Positions 36,701-48,864 of a DNA stretch of 64,000 bases are shown in pieces. Position numbers and translations under genes: made by a program. Origin of the DNA: Pilaira anomala (lineage: Eukaryota > Mucoromycota > Mucoromycetes > Mucorales > Mucoraceae); the NCBI GenBank assembly GCA_025716855.1, contig JAIXMQ010000018.1, forward strand, positions 434,001 through 498,000, in the 5' to 3' direction. Each line of letters starts with the position of its first letter. The stretch's first letter is position 1. Under the pieces are notes generated by a model. It saw only the letters and a program-made list of their open reading frames with translations, made no database searches and had not been told where the DNA came from.

Positions 36701-37987
36701 GGAAACTCAAAAAAAAAAAGTAACTGGCAAAAAAAGAATGGCAATCTGCATTCTTCTTTTTTTTCTTTCACTATTTAGAGTTCAAACTATTTCGCTTATA
36801 TTGACCGAATTATATTATATCCCTTTGAGGTAAAGTGAAAGCAAAATGCTAATAGATAAGATTATCTATCTTGATAGAAGTTTTTGTTTCCTTTTTTTTT
36901 TAAGTGTATTATACCTCAGTTTTGTTCTCATCTCTGTACGAGTGTAACAGGCGTTTCAATAAAAAAGAAGGAGACCAGGCTTTAACTAATTCGGAAAAAA
37001 AGGATTTATCAGATCTTTCATAATTGGTACAATTAAAAGAAGGACCCCCAATACTTGAAACTTTCTTTTTAATTCGCTGGCGTGAGAAATTCTTATCTTT
37101 CATCAAGGCTTGGTATGCAGCAAAAAAAAAATACTAATAACGAATATACCTTTTTCCCTTAAAAATAAAACAAATATATTTCTTTTTCAACTTTTATTAT
37201 GCATATAGAGTAGATTATGTAAAGTATAGAAAAGGACTATACATCATATGATAACGCAAGGTACTTCCAAAAAGAAATAAGATTTTTGTTTTTGTTTATC
37301 AGATCTTATAAACAGTCTTTCTAATAGATTTCATTTACCGAGCGAATTGCTCAAAACCACGGGAATATTCGTCTTACAGGTGGTTACACGTTTTATTATA
37401 TCATTAGTCATTTAATAGGTCGAAGCTGACCCTCTATTTCAATTTTATAAAAAAGATCTGATAAAAATAAACTATTGTAACTAATCATGTTATATTTTGG
37501 TCTTTAGTTTTTCCGATTACACCATCCTCGTTAATTTTTTTTTTTATCAGATCTTTTTTTTTTTTTTTTTAAGTTACTAAATAACTGAAACTAGTTGGGA
37601 AAATGATGAACATATTTCGGAAAGTTAAAATATTAGAAAGTAAAGCTAGTAACAGCTATGTTTTTTTTTAGCTTTATATCAAGTTTAAATCATCGTCATT
37701 TAGTAAATAAATAAAATAAAGCAAGGGTACGGGCGGAGCTTTAGAATCAGATAATCAAATAAGTCATTTAAACTTTAAATTTTAATCACCTGAACTAACG
37801 ATCAGATATATCCAACGTATTTAATTGGCTGATATAAGTTGAGCATGAGGTCTATTTATGTATATAAAAGGTGGGTAGTTTTTTCTCTTCTTTTCCTTTT
37901 TTTTTTACTTATTAATTATATCTCTCATCTCTTTTTTTTTATTTCTTTATTTTTTTTTATTGTACATCTCTCTCTTCTTATTTCATA
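33743..37987. other. 4.2 kb non-coding stretch with clustered ATCWGATAA motifs
   Basis: No open frame with recognisable domain content is present; the ORFs at 35574-35789 (+) and 36909-37106 (-) have no supporting features. The right-hand 2 kb carries an unusual cluster of GATA-type motifs (separate entry). The last 130 bases have a TATA-like TATATAAAAGG (37860) and a CT-rich leader typical of promoters in this window, so the region is most simply the long upstream region of the PPR gene. Confidence 0.6.
36018..37754. promoter_or_regulatory. Cluster of ATCWGATAA (iron-GATA-type) motifs
   Basis: Exact ATCTGATAA or ATCAGATAA (either strand) occurs at 36020-36028 (+), 36401-36409 (+), 36509-36517 (-), 36552-36560 (+), 36660-36668 (-), 37006-37014 (-), 37296-37304 (-), 37456-37464 (+), 37544-37552 (-) and 37746-37754 (+), with one outlier at 34928-34936 (-). 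Eight copies share the longer GATCTGATAA. The PPR gene starts at 37988, so the sites lie at roughly -230 to -1970. ATCWGATAA is the described consensus of fungal iron-responsive GATA factors (SreA/Urbs1/Fep1 group). Binding here is inference. Confidence 0.6.
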
Positions 37988-40900
37988 ATGCAAATCATTC
38001 ATACTACACCTACAGCAAAGGCTATGCTTAATAATAAAATCATCACATCTCGTAATAACAAGGCTCTTTTAATCACATCCAACAACACATCATCACGTCG
38101 TCGTTCTTCTACATCCAGTCACGGTAGCTACAAGAAAAAAATGACTCGACCAGATTCACCTATAGAAGAGAAGGGTGAGCCCGTATTTAATATAGTCTAC
38201 AGTGCTCCTCATCAAGATACTATGATGATTACTCCTCCTCCTTCTCCAAAGTCTGCCCCAATCACATCTGCTTGTTTTGAAGCAAACGATCGTATATTGA
38301 CTGCTAAAAGAAATGGTCAACTTAAAACTGTTATGAATGAATACATCGCTCTTCAAAAGGAAGGTCTTTTATTTAATGATCATACATATAACCTCATTTT
38401 GGATTCTTATGCCAGTCTTCGTTCCAACGGTACACCCTTAACCCCCATGATGAAGAGTAAGTTGGTTTACTAATAATGATATGTAATAACAATACTAATC
38501 TCTTTTCAATTTTATTAGTTTACAATGAAATGATCCAATCTGATATCCAACCTAGTAGTTCTACTTATGCTATCTTAATCCGTACACTCTGTAAGCGTGA
38601 TGTTGAAGTTCAAAAGGTAATTGCAATGTTAAAGCGTCAAAATGCTCGTGCTTCATCCAATAAGTCAAATAATATGGTTGAATTGGAATCTGAAGAAAAC
38701 TTGACAAAGGCTTTGGCTATTTTTGATGCAGCTGTATCTGAAAACCTTGTGCAATATTTCGATCCCGAACTTTATAATCAGATCTTACGTGTATTGTCAC
38801 ACTATGGTAACACTGTCGATTCTCTTCGTGTGTATCACCAATTAGAAATCCATTCTATTCCTTCTTCTGCTACATTTGCTGCTCTTATCAACTTATTTGG
38901 TCGTGTAGGTGATCTTGATTCTGCTTTGGCTTATTTTGAAAAATATACTCAGTTAAAGGAATCTGTTGGTCCTCATGATGCTTCTTATGTCTATAACGCT
39001 TTAGTTGATGCTCATCTCAAATGTGATAACTTAGAAGGTGCTCTTAAGATTGTTCATGAAGATATGAATCAAACTGAAGTCAAGGTCTCTACTATCCCTT
39101 ATAACTCTATTATTCGTTTCTATTGTATCAAGAACGATATGACTGCTGCTAAAGAATTAATTAATTCTATGAAGGAAGCTGGTTTTCCTCAACCTGATGC
39201 TAGTAGCTATGGTCCCATCTTATCTTCTTATTGTCAAGCTAATATGTATACTGATGCTACTGAAATGTATAATGCTTTAATCAAGACTGATATTTCTAAA
39301 TCTTATGGTAACTTGGCAAACTACGCTTTATTGTGTTTAAAGGATAGCAACCACGGTAGAATCATTGAGGTAATAAATGATATGCGCCACGCTGGCTTAG
39401 AACCTGATTCTGTCTTGGCTGAACGTATTATAACTCATTTTGCCAAATTGGGTCAAATTGAACATGCTTTAGAAGCTTTTACTATTATTTTGGATACCAT
39501 GAAGCCTCGTACTCTCTCTAAAGGTATGGCTCAAATTAAAAATGCCGCTATTCAAGTAGCTACTGCTAGTCGCGATAACTTTGAACATACTTTACAAGTC
39601 GCTCGCATCTTGGCTCCTCATACTCCTCATGGCTTGCCTGTTCAATTATCAAAAATCTTAATTGAAAACTATGAATTTGATAGCAACCATGAAATCATTG
39701 GTGAATCTGATTACTGTATCTTGTTTGACGCTTCTTTAACTATTGCTTCTGATCCTGCTACTCATTCTCGCCATGCCAAATCATCTCTCTCACCTCTTAA
39801 TGTCTTTGTATTCGGTCTTCAATCTGAAATGTCCAGCAAGAACTTGAAGGTCTCTGCCTCTATTAAATCTCGTATCATGACGTACTTTGTTCGTACAGGT
39901 GATAAGAAGGCTGCTCAAAAATGGGAATCACTCTTTGTGGATGTAGTTGTAGAAGATGTTGTTGCTCCCAAGTCTATTTCCAAGTCAGAAGAAGCCTCTG
40001 TTGCTGTTATGAAGGCTGCTATTCAAGGTCAATTAGAAGAATCTCTTGATATCCTTCGTACTCGTATTGTAGATGATGGTTTAATCCCTACTGCTGAGCC
40101 TCTTCGTGACGCTATCGCATTTGTTGGTAAGCAAGGACATCTTGAAACAGCTGTTGAAATGTATCAAATTGTCATCAAATGTTACAAGGATGCTACTTTG
40201 GATAGCCAACGTGTGGAAAGAGCTATTTATTTGATGACGAATAGTATCTTAATTGGGTATGCTCAACAAGGTGATATGGTCAATGCTAAAAAGTATTACG
40301 AACAAATCAAGGCTATGGGTCGCTATCCTGATGGTAATGGTTATGCTAGTCTCTTATTAGGTAGTGCTAAATGTGCTACTGATGAAGCTACTGATGCTCT
40401 TACAATCTATGATGAAGCGAAGCGTCGCGACGTTAAGCCCACTACATTCTTTTATAACGTTGTCATTTCTAAATTAGCCAAGGCTCGTAAGCTTGAATCC
40501 GCCATGAAATTATTTGAAGAAATGCAACATTTCAAGATTATGCCTAACTCAATTACTTATGGTGCTATTATTTCTGCTTGTGTTCGTGCTGGATCTGAAC
40601 CATTGGCTCGTAAATTATTTTCTGAAATGTTGGCTTCTCCATCTTTCCAACCTCGCGTCGGTCCCTTCAATAATATGATTCAATTCTATGTACGTCAACA
40701 GCCTGATCGTGAAAGAGCTTTAGAATACTTTGCTGAACTTCGTCGTCGCCATATCAAGCCTTCTGCTCATACCTACAAGTTATTAATGGAAGCTTATTCC
40801 GTTATTGCACCTTATGATATGCCTACTGCTCACCGTATGTTGAGTGAAATGGAGCGTCGTGATCGTATTCGTCCTCAAGCCACTCATTATGCCACACTCA

Positions 40901-41361
40901 TTTATTCTTATGGTACTTTACAACGTGATGTTCAAAGCGCAGACCGTTTATTTCAAGATATGGATACTAAGCAAGTAGCCAAGGATGAAGTTGTATATCA
41001 AGCCATGTTAGATACACTCGTTAGTAATGATCAGTTGGATCGTGCTGAAGACCTCTATCAACAAATGCAAAAGACTATCCAAAAGAGTTCATCTCCTTAT
41101 ATCGAAAATGTCTTTATTCGTGGTTATGGCCAAAAGGGTCTCTTGGAAAAGGCAAAGGCAATGTTTGATGCAATGGCAGATGATAAAATTGATCAACAAA
41201 ATGAAATTGTCATTCGTGAACCAAGTACTTATGAAGCCATGGTACGCGCTTATGTTGAAAACAAGCAATTATCTGAAGCCAAACATATTTTTGATTTAAT
41301 GGTTCAACGTGAATTTCCTGAAAAGGTCACTGCTTTAGTTGCTGAATTAGTTACTGTCTAA
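37988..41361 (+). CDS. Large pentatricopeptide-repeat (PPR) protein, probably mitochondrial
   Basis: Two exons: 37988-38456 and 38519-41361; 1103 aa. From about residue 115 onward the protein is built of repeated 35-residue helical hairpins typical of PPR proteins, for example TYNLILDSYASL, IYNEMIQSDIQPSSSTYAIL, YVYNALVDAHLKCDNLEGAL, TTFFYNVVISKLAKARKLES, LFEEMQHFKIMPNSITYGAI and TYKLLMEAYS. The first 55 residues are rich in Ser/Thr/Asn/Lys/Arg with no acidic residue, compatible with a mitochondrial targeting sequence. Such proteins bind organellar RNA and control its stability or translation; the target cannot be told from sequence. The splice (MMK|IYNEM) completes a repeat, which supports it. 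Its upstream region carries the ATCWGATAA cluster. Confidence 0.85.
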
Positions 41362-42657
41362 GGCATTCAAACAACAAACAAATATCTCATTCCCTCTTTT
41401 TTCTATCTCATACTACTTGCATTGTAAATAACTCTAATAAATGTATATAACTATTTTCATCATATAAATTATCCTGTCTATTTTTTTTTTTTTTTTCCTT
41501 TTTGAACAATTATTTAAAATTTTTGGAATATTTATTGCTTTTAAAAAAAAAAAAAAAAAAAACTATAACATATGCTCTTCAGCTAAGCAACGAGGAGAGA
41601 CTGTTATTGACTATTTATTTATTTTTCACACGCCACCAAACAAACAGGTTTATATATATTTAGGCATGAATCTCACATCAAAACAACATCCTTTTAACCT
41701 ATTGTTTGGCTACATACATTATCCAAGCAAAAGGTTGTATAAAAAAAACAATAAATATTGCTGTCAATATCAATAGTTCCAATATTATACTACAACTTCA
41801 TAGACTAATAAATCTCAATAAAAAATGCTTTTTATGAACAAATTCCTGTATCAATCGACTGTATGTTAGGACTAGGTAGTCTTCAGCGAGCGAAGGGTGT
41901 AGACCAACGTGTTTCAGTTTTAAAATAAACTTTTTTTTAATTGTGACGTCCACTAAAAGTGAGTAATAATATTAATACAATTAACTAAATAAGTGACTCC
42001 ACGTCATGGGATTATTACGAAGAAAACAAAATTGTTTTGTCTAAGTTTTTTGAGAAAAGCAGCAATGCTGTAACTCGGTTTTGTAATAATATAAGAGGCG
42101 TCTAGAAATCAACTTGAGAAGCTACAAGAAGTTTGGGTAAACTCTTTCAGTCTTGAATTCACAAGTAAAAGTATGTTTGAGTATCTTATTATTTACATTA
42201 TATCAGATATTCATGCTTCTTTATCATTACAGATCATCAAAAAAAGAATAGACTTTAACACCAGATATTAATACTTTTTAAAGAATTAAGACCTATGGTT
42301 TTCATTTTTATTTTAAGTGAAATCATAATTGTTAGATATAGAGCTTGAAGGGAACATATATTATAACGCTAATAATTATTATTTAGTGAAAGGTGTTTAT
42401 GTTTATAGTTTGCAAAAGGCCTCCAATCAATACTTAAGAAGTTGTAGATCCCAAACAACCCAGCCCTCTTTCAACAAAACAGCTTCCTGCCTTTTTGGCA
42501 ACAGTATGGTCACATTCTAAAAGGAATGCTTAATACTAGAAGGTGTAGACGCTATTTATTTAAATTAGACGCAAAAAGCGGTTAAAAAAGGGTGGTGACG
42601 AAAGTGATTATTAAATAATTAAGTGGGATTGAACCGTAAAGGCTCGCCACTTAAATA

Positions 42658-42692
<35 letters not shown>

Positions 42693-44530
42693 GATCCAAT
42701 GTTAACTTTTGCCCAGTTGGGAAAGTTGAAGTTTGATATATCACTCTCTTAAATTTTATCATTAAAAAATAAATGCTAATTACATGTTCCTGTTTCAATT
42801 CTAAATAAGATAAATGCAGTCTTTGTTTTCTGCCTGGTAAGCATTATCATTGCATATCTTCACTACAAAAATCAATTTTTTTTTCAATAGTAGCACTACG
42901 TGCCAATAAAAGATAGGCAGATAGATATTACAAGGGTTAGTTAGTGCAAAAAAAAAAAAAAAGACATTCAGTAAAGGACCAGAGTCTTTTATCTGTTTGA
43001 CTTTTTTTTTTTTTTTAATTTTTCATTTTCATTAATTTTTTAAAAAAAAAATATAGCAACTTGAGAGAGTAGTCTCCATTCAGTTAACTATCTTTCCTTC
43101 ATTTAAGAAGGAAAAAATAGTATCTGCAATAACTGTAACTATGACCACTGAAATAGCATATTCCAGAGCCTTCGAAACTCAAAACTCTGTTTTAAACCGA
43201 AGGATGAGAATAGCAAGCTACCAAAGGCAACTTAATTTATACCCATTACAGGTACAGCACTGGCAAGGTGCCAATAAGTCTGGAGACCTTCCCTAACGTA
43301 AAATTGTATTGAATGATAAAACATTCTAGTATGTAAGAGTAATTAACGTCAAGTGCAGATCTTCTCTGTTGCTATAAAGAGCAAAAAGAAGAAAAAATTT
43401 TCAAAAATCGTTTTTATACCCTTCCAAAAAAAAAAAAAATTTTAATTAAAAAAAAAAAAAAAATTTAAAATGACTGCTTTCAATGTGACAAGGGTCCGAA
43501 TCGAACAGAGTCGGGTAAACTTATTTCCTAAAATGATTTTCTCTCCTCCTCAAGTGTTTGAAGGTTTAATTTATCTATGTTTGAAGAAGAATCCAAATTG
43601 GTGGCATATTTTCTGGACCTCAAACATGACTTTTTACTATACACAACAAACAATAACATAAAGCAGCTTGTAAATAGGGCTGAAATAATTTATTAACAAG
43701 TCTAATATTCAATATTACTGTAACCTATTTTACCATAAGATAACATGACACATTCAAAACCGGGTAATATTCCAACATTGGATTCCCACTCTGCCAAGCG
43801 CCAAGGTTTTTTTTTTTTTTTCTTGGTGTGTCTAATGTGTACAAAATTGAATCAAGATAAGGTATAGGTTCTGTTTGATGCACTGGATCAAAAAAAAAAA
43901 AAGAGTTGACTTCACGAGAAAAAACAAATGTACTGTTTGAGTTCTACACATTTATTGTATTGATAAGACAACTTTTTCTTTTCATTTTTGAATTGAAAGT
44001 TATTCAGCTCCTACAATATTATAAATAAGAACAGGCTTTTTTATTTTACTTCTTTTTGAAATATAATGAAAGTAGTACAAAAAAAATATCCTGAGAAAAA
44101 AAAAGCTTTTTTCAATTATCAATTTTTTTTGTTTCATGACGAAATAACTGAAATGACGCTGTTATTTATTGTTATATGACAATCTTTTCTATCAAAAAAA
44201 AAAACCCATTACAAAAAATCTGTAGACTTGATACATAGAATAAATACAGTGTTTATTTTTTTATGCAATAATAAACATCTTGCTCTCTTATTTGTTGTTG
44301 TAATACGATTCCATTCGACAAGGTATAAACATGAAGTTTTATTATCGCTTGTGCCTTCTTTGAATAAACATTCGTCATTCGACTGTCATTTTTTTTTTTT
44401 TTTTTTTTTTACACCTTTTTTTTTTTCTATATAAATCTATCGATGTAATGGTTACTTTCTCTTCTTTTTTTTTTATATATATAAAATATTTGTCTTTACT
44501 ATACCCAAATTTACAAAATATCAGTTATAA
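41362..44530. other. 3.2 kb non-coding stretch
   Basis: AT-rich with many homopolymers. The short ORFs at 42329-42520, 43470-43661 and 44228-44434 (+) lack domains and I do not accept them. A hairpin followed by 31 A's (42619-42689) is noted separately. The final 130 bp, with T-rich leader and TATATATATAAAA near 44474, is the promoter of the MATE gene. Confidence 0.6.
42619..42689 (+). repeat. Hairpin plus 31-nt poly(A) tract, possible retroposon 3' end
   Basis: TTAAGTGG (42619-42626) and CCACTTAA (42647-42654) can pair across a 20-nt loop that is less AT-rich than its surroundings, and are followed almost directly by 31 A's (42659-42689). The tract may be an ordinary A-run, of which the window has many, or the tail of a short retroposed sequence. 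No coding relic is seen upstream. Confidence 0.25.
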
Positions 44531-46565
44531 ATGTTACGTTTACCTACCGTGATTAATTTCCCCATTATGCTTTGGAGAAATAGAAAGCAAAGAAGAATAG
44601 ACGAAGAAGAAACTACAAGTTTATTAACTTCAGAAGAAACACTTATTAAACATCACGGCTCGATCATGTCTGTCCCGGACGAAGACTTGATACTTATTCA
44701 GGACACTCCAAAAAAGAAGCAATTTCATGATTATACCAAAAACCAAGTACAAAATGAACTTATTGCTATCTTCAGATTTGCTATACCTCTCGTAATTACC
44801 TTCTTACTTGGCGTTGGAGCTAAAGCGGTGGATATATGGTTCTTGGGAAAAGTGGGTTCTGAAGGTAAATGGCAAAAATATATATATAAATTTGTTTGTA
44901 TTATGCAGATATTAATCGACTCAGATTATTATTTTAGCCATGGCAGTTGTTAGTTTGGGTAATTTGTTTACCACTGTAGCTGGTGTATCCATTGGTCAGG
45001 GAGTTCTAACAGGTACACTAATTTGATATTTTTTTTGTTTGTCGGCACCTAACGAATTTATAACCCTTTCGATCCATTGATAATATAGCTATTGATACTC
45101 TAGTTGCCCAGGCATTTACTGGTGCTAGTAACCCTCATACTGTCGGTACCATCCTTCAAAGAGGATTAATTATTATATATCTATTTGGATTATTTGTTGC
45201 TTTAATATGGTAACTTATAAAGAAAGACATCTAAAAAAAAAAAAGCAACATATTCTAAAAATTGTATTTTCGCTTTTTTTTTTTTTTTTTATCAGGACAT
45301 ACGCTGAAAATATTCTTTTGTATATGGGACAATCCCCAGAATTAGCAAGCAAGGCACAGACTTTCATTACGATTGTTATACCTAATATTTTCCTTGGTTT
45401 TACGACAGGAGCCATCCGAAAATTTCTTCAAGGTCTTGGTACGTTTAGAAAAAAAAAAAAAAAAAAAAAAAGATAGTTTATATACCAATTTTGGCTATTC
45501 GTGGTAACAATTGAAACAAATCTTTTATAGGAGAAATGAGAGTTACAATGTACTTGATTATCACTATCTTCCCTATCAATATTGCTTTAGATTATTTATT
45601 TCTTATCTATCTTGATCTTGGCTACGTCGGTGCAGCTTATCAAAGTGTTGTTTCGACTACTTTGTTGTTAATCGTTTATATTTTGTTTGTCATTTTCTAT
45701 ACTGATGCCAAAAAGTATTGGCCAGGCTTTACTGATCAAGCATTTAGTCAATGGGGTGTATTTTTAAAACTAGGTAAAAAAAAAAAAAAAAAAAATAGAT
45801 TTTTTGCATGAAAAATATATCTAACCTAATATAATTAAAGGTATTCCTGGTATGTTGAGCGTATCTACTGATTGGGCATTTGAAGTATGTGCTATTGTTG
45901 CAGGTGTTCTCGGTCAAACTAGTTTAGCTGCACAATCTGTTGTCTTGACAGTCAATATGTTATTGTTAATGATACCAACGTAAGTTCAATCATTTACATA
46001 CTTTTTTTTTTTTTTTTGACTAGAAAACTCAATTTTCCTTATATGTAGTGCCATCACATCTGCTCTGATTGTACGACTTGGTCATCATTTAGGTGCTAAT
46101 CAACCAAAAAAGACTAAATTGTGTGTGTTGCTATCTACTTTTTTGGGCCTTATATTTGTCATGATGAACGCAGTGATAATGTACACGTTTCGATCAGAGA
46201 TTGCACATACGTTCAGTACAGATCAAGAAGTGATTGTAGCTATTGAAGAGCTTATGGGCGTAGGCAGTCTTAGTCACTTTGCATTAGGATTTGGTATTGT
46301 TCTCTCTGGTACATTAAACGCATTTGGTAAACAGTCTGTTGTAGCAGTATTTAACATCATATCGTATTATGCTATTGGTTTACCGTTTGGTCTATACATG
46401 ACTTCCCATTATAATTGGGGATTGATTGGTATTTGGTCTGGGGTAGTATTGTCTGGCGTTTTAAAATCGATTGGTGAAGCACTTTATATCGTCTTTTATA
46501 TTGATTGGGAACAAGAGTGTAAGCATGCTGCAAATAGAATTAATAAACAAGAAATACGAGCCTAG
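44531..46565 (+). CDS. MATE-family multidrug/toxin efflux transporter
   Basis: Seven exons: 44531-44864, 44938-45012, 45089-45209, 45296-45438, 45531-45773, 45841-45979, 46049-46565; 523 aa. A hydrophilic N-terminus (about 1-78) precedes twelve predicted membrane segments. MATE-type features include FRFAIPLVITFLLGVGAKAV in TM1, VAGVSIGQGVLTAIDTLVAQ with the conserved Q-A-x-G region (AQAFTGASNP), and in the second half GIPGMLSVSTDWAFEVCAIV and AITSALIVRLGHHLGANQ, which mirrors the first. Family members exchange cations or organic compounds for H+ or Na+; substrate is not predictable here. All six introns are short; several carry A or T runs (45449-45470). Splicing rejoins SE|AMAV, LT|AID, LIW|TYA, LG|EMR, LG|IPG and IPT|AIT in one frame. 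Confidence 0.9.
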
Positions 46566-46577
46566 AGATACTACATA

Positions 46578-46614
<37 letters not shown>

Positions 46615-47129
46615 GTATTTTTTTATGTTATATGTGTGTGTGTAACCTTTCATTGTTGCTAACTTTACAAACTATCGGTGCGCCCAAAATGTTGAATTTA
46701 TAATATAGGAAAAGCTTTTTTTGTTGGATTTAAAAATAATTTTTAATGGATAACGTCATAGCAATCAATAAATGCTGTTAAGTGATACAATCAGTTGATA
46801 GCATAATATTAAGAATGAGTGTCATGGCAATTGCATTCTATCTATTTCACTTTAAGTTTGAATATTGGCTAAAATAGATCATTTGCATTACTCTACTATA
46901 GTTTATTCGCGTTCTTATTTTAAAGAAACTATTAATAGTTAACGACTTGTTTTGAGAGATATAATAAACAAATGATCCTTTTTCTATATAAGAGAAATAA
47001 GCCTTTTTAAAACTGATTACGTGTTGTGACTTTTTTAAAGATTTTTTCTTCTTATTTTTTGCGCCTTTTTTTTTTTAAAAAAAAAAAATACTTGTTCTCT
47101 TTCTTACAACAACACTAAAGTTATATAGT
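46566..47129. other. Intergenic: 3' flank and SR-gene promoter
   Basis: Begins with a long T-run (46580-46611) and a (GT)n stretch (46634-46642). Nothing else is recognisable. The last 100 bases are the T-rich leader of the SR gene. Confidence 0.5.
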
Positions 47130-48499
47130 ATGGGTGGACATAGAGTTTATATCGGTCGTCTCGCAACTGATGCCAACAAGAAAGATTTAGAAACTCTTTT
47201 TAAGAACTATGGAAGAATTCTTGATGTCACAGTAAAGACTGGATTTGGATTTGTTGAATTTGAAAACAAAGTCGATGCAGAAGATGCAGTTCACGATATC
47301 CATGACACTAAATTTTTAGGACAAAGGTAAAAATATATTTATTTATTTATTTCTTACAATTTGATTAATTATTTAATTTTTAAGACTTATTGTTGAACTC
47401 GCTATGAGTCGTCGTCGTCCTGACCGAAATGAAAAGTAAGTTGAGCAAATATATTTAGAAAAAAAAAAAAGATTTTTTTTTTTTTTTAAACATTTATTAT
47501 AGTAGGGACACCAATCGTATTATTGTAAAGAATATTCCTTCAAAGACTACTTGGCAGGTAAAGCAATCATCTCTTATTCTATGCTGCTCTTAGGCTGTGT
47601 ATATCCCTTTTCCCTTATTCTCTCCATACGCACCTTTTTCTTTTTTCTTTTTTTCTTTTTAAAAAAAAAAAAAAAAGAGCTTCTCTTTCCCCCCGGGTTT
47701 GGTCTCGTGCAACTGGTTCTTTTAGGTTGTCTCTTGACTCCGACAAATTTTATAATTTGTGTGCGCTTCTTTCTTTCTTTTTTTTAAAATCCCCCCAAAA
47801 CCATTGTCTTTAATAACTCTGAAAACTGAATCTTCTCCTACTTTCTTATAAAGGATCTCAAAGACTTCATGCGTAAGGCTGGACGCGTCACTTTTGCCGA
47901 TATTCTCAAGGATCGCGATGGTGAAGGGTAAAGTATTGTAATTTTTTTTTTTTGTAGTACAAATCTTGACTTGAATTTTTTTTTTTTTCAGTGTTGTTGA
48001 ATTCGCTAGACATGAGGATATGAAGTATGCTTTAAAGGATCTTGATAATGAAAAGTTAAATGGTAGTCGTGTTACTCTTGAAGAAGCCGTAAGTAGAAAT
48101 ATATTTACTTTTCGAAATAGTTTCAAGTTACTTATATTTAACATTTCTAAAAAGGGTCGTAGCAGAAGTAGAAGAAGATCTTCTCGTGATCGTAGCAGAT
48201 CTCCTCGCCGTGTATCACAACGTCGCTCTCGTAGTCGTGATAGCCGCTCTCGTTCTCGTTCTCCTCGCTCTCCTCGCTCTCGCTCTAGCTCTAGAGGTAG
48301 AGGTAGATCTTCTCAACGTCGTCGTAGTGATGATATCAAGCCCAAGAATGAAGATATGATCATTGATGTACCTGTGAAGTCGGAAGAGGATGTACTTGAA
48401 TCTTCTTCTTCTAGACGTGATCGTGATAACTCCAGAAGCAGAAGCAGAAGTAGCAGAAGTAGAAGTAGAAGTCGTAGCTCATTGGATGAAAGAGATTAA
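47130..48499 (+). CDS. SR-family splicing factor with two RRMs
   Basis: Six exons: 47130-47326, 47385-47435, 47503-47557, 47854-47927, 47992-48088, 48155-48499; 272 aa. RRM1 (about 5-73) has VYIGRLATDA and GFGFVEFE. RRM2 (about 88-165) has IIVKNIPSKTTWQDLKD, a variant of the SWQDLKD signature that identifies the second, atypical RRM of SR proteins. The C-terminus is rich in RS/SR dipeptides (SRSRRRSSRDRSRSPRR) with an acidic insert containing MIIDVPVKSEED. The layout is that of SRSF1/4/5/6-type proteins and fission-yeast Srp2, acting in nuclear pre-mRNA splicing. Intron 3 (47558-47853, 296 nt) is three to five times longer than the others and interrupts the signature between WQ and DLKD. Its retention would cause a stop within a few codons. 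Confidence 0.9.
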
Positions 48500-48864
48500 G
48501 TATATGTATGAAAAAAAAAAAAAACCTTTTTTTTTCAAATTGGCCAGACCGAGAACAAAAAAAAAAAAATATTATATATAATAAAAAAAACGTGTCCCTT
48601 AACTATCTTTAGGACTTTCATGAAACTATACTTTGTACACTTTATATTTATGAACTGTGTTACAAAATGGTTATTGTGTTATTTTCAAAACCGCAATTTT
48701 TTTCGTGTTCATATTTTTCACTACCATTTTCTCTCTTTTTTCTTTACTCGAACCACATTTTCCTTTTCTTCTTTACCCTTTCCATTCCTTTCCTTTCTTT
48801 TTTTTTTTGCGTCTAACTTTATGTATTTTTAGTACCATAATTTTACATACATTATAATAATTAG
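48500..48864. other. Intergenic, pyrimidine-rich
   Basis: 3' end of the SR gene and promoter of the mucin gene. C/T-rich from about 48725 to 48810. ORFs here (48620-48832, 48657-48857) are low-complexity Phe/Leu-rich and not accepted. Confidence 0.5.

Noticed and set aside
33743..37987. Possible centromere or replication origin in the 4.2 kb AT-rich gap
   Set aside because: AT content is no higher than other gaps, no retroelement relics flank it, and the repeated motif is explained by GATA-type sites in a promoter.
43486..43505. GGGTCCGAATCGAAC, resembling a tRNA T-arm
   Set aside because: No matching acceptor, D-arm or anticodon stem can be folded around it on either strand.
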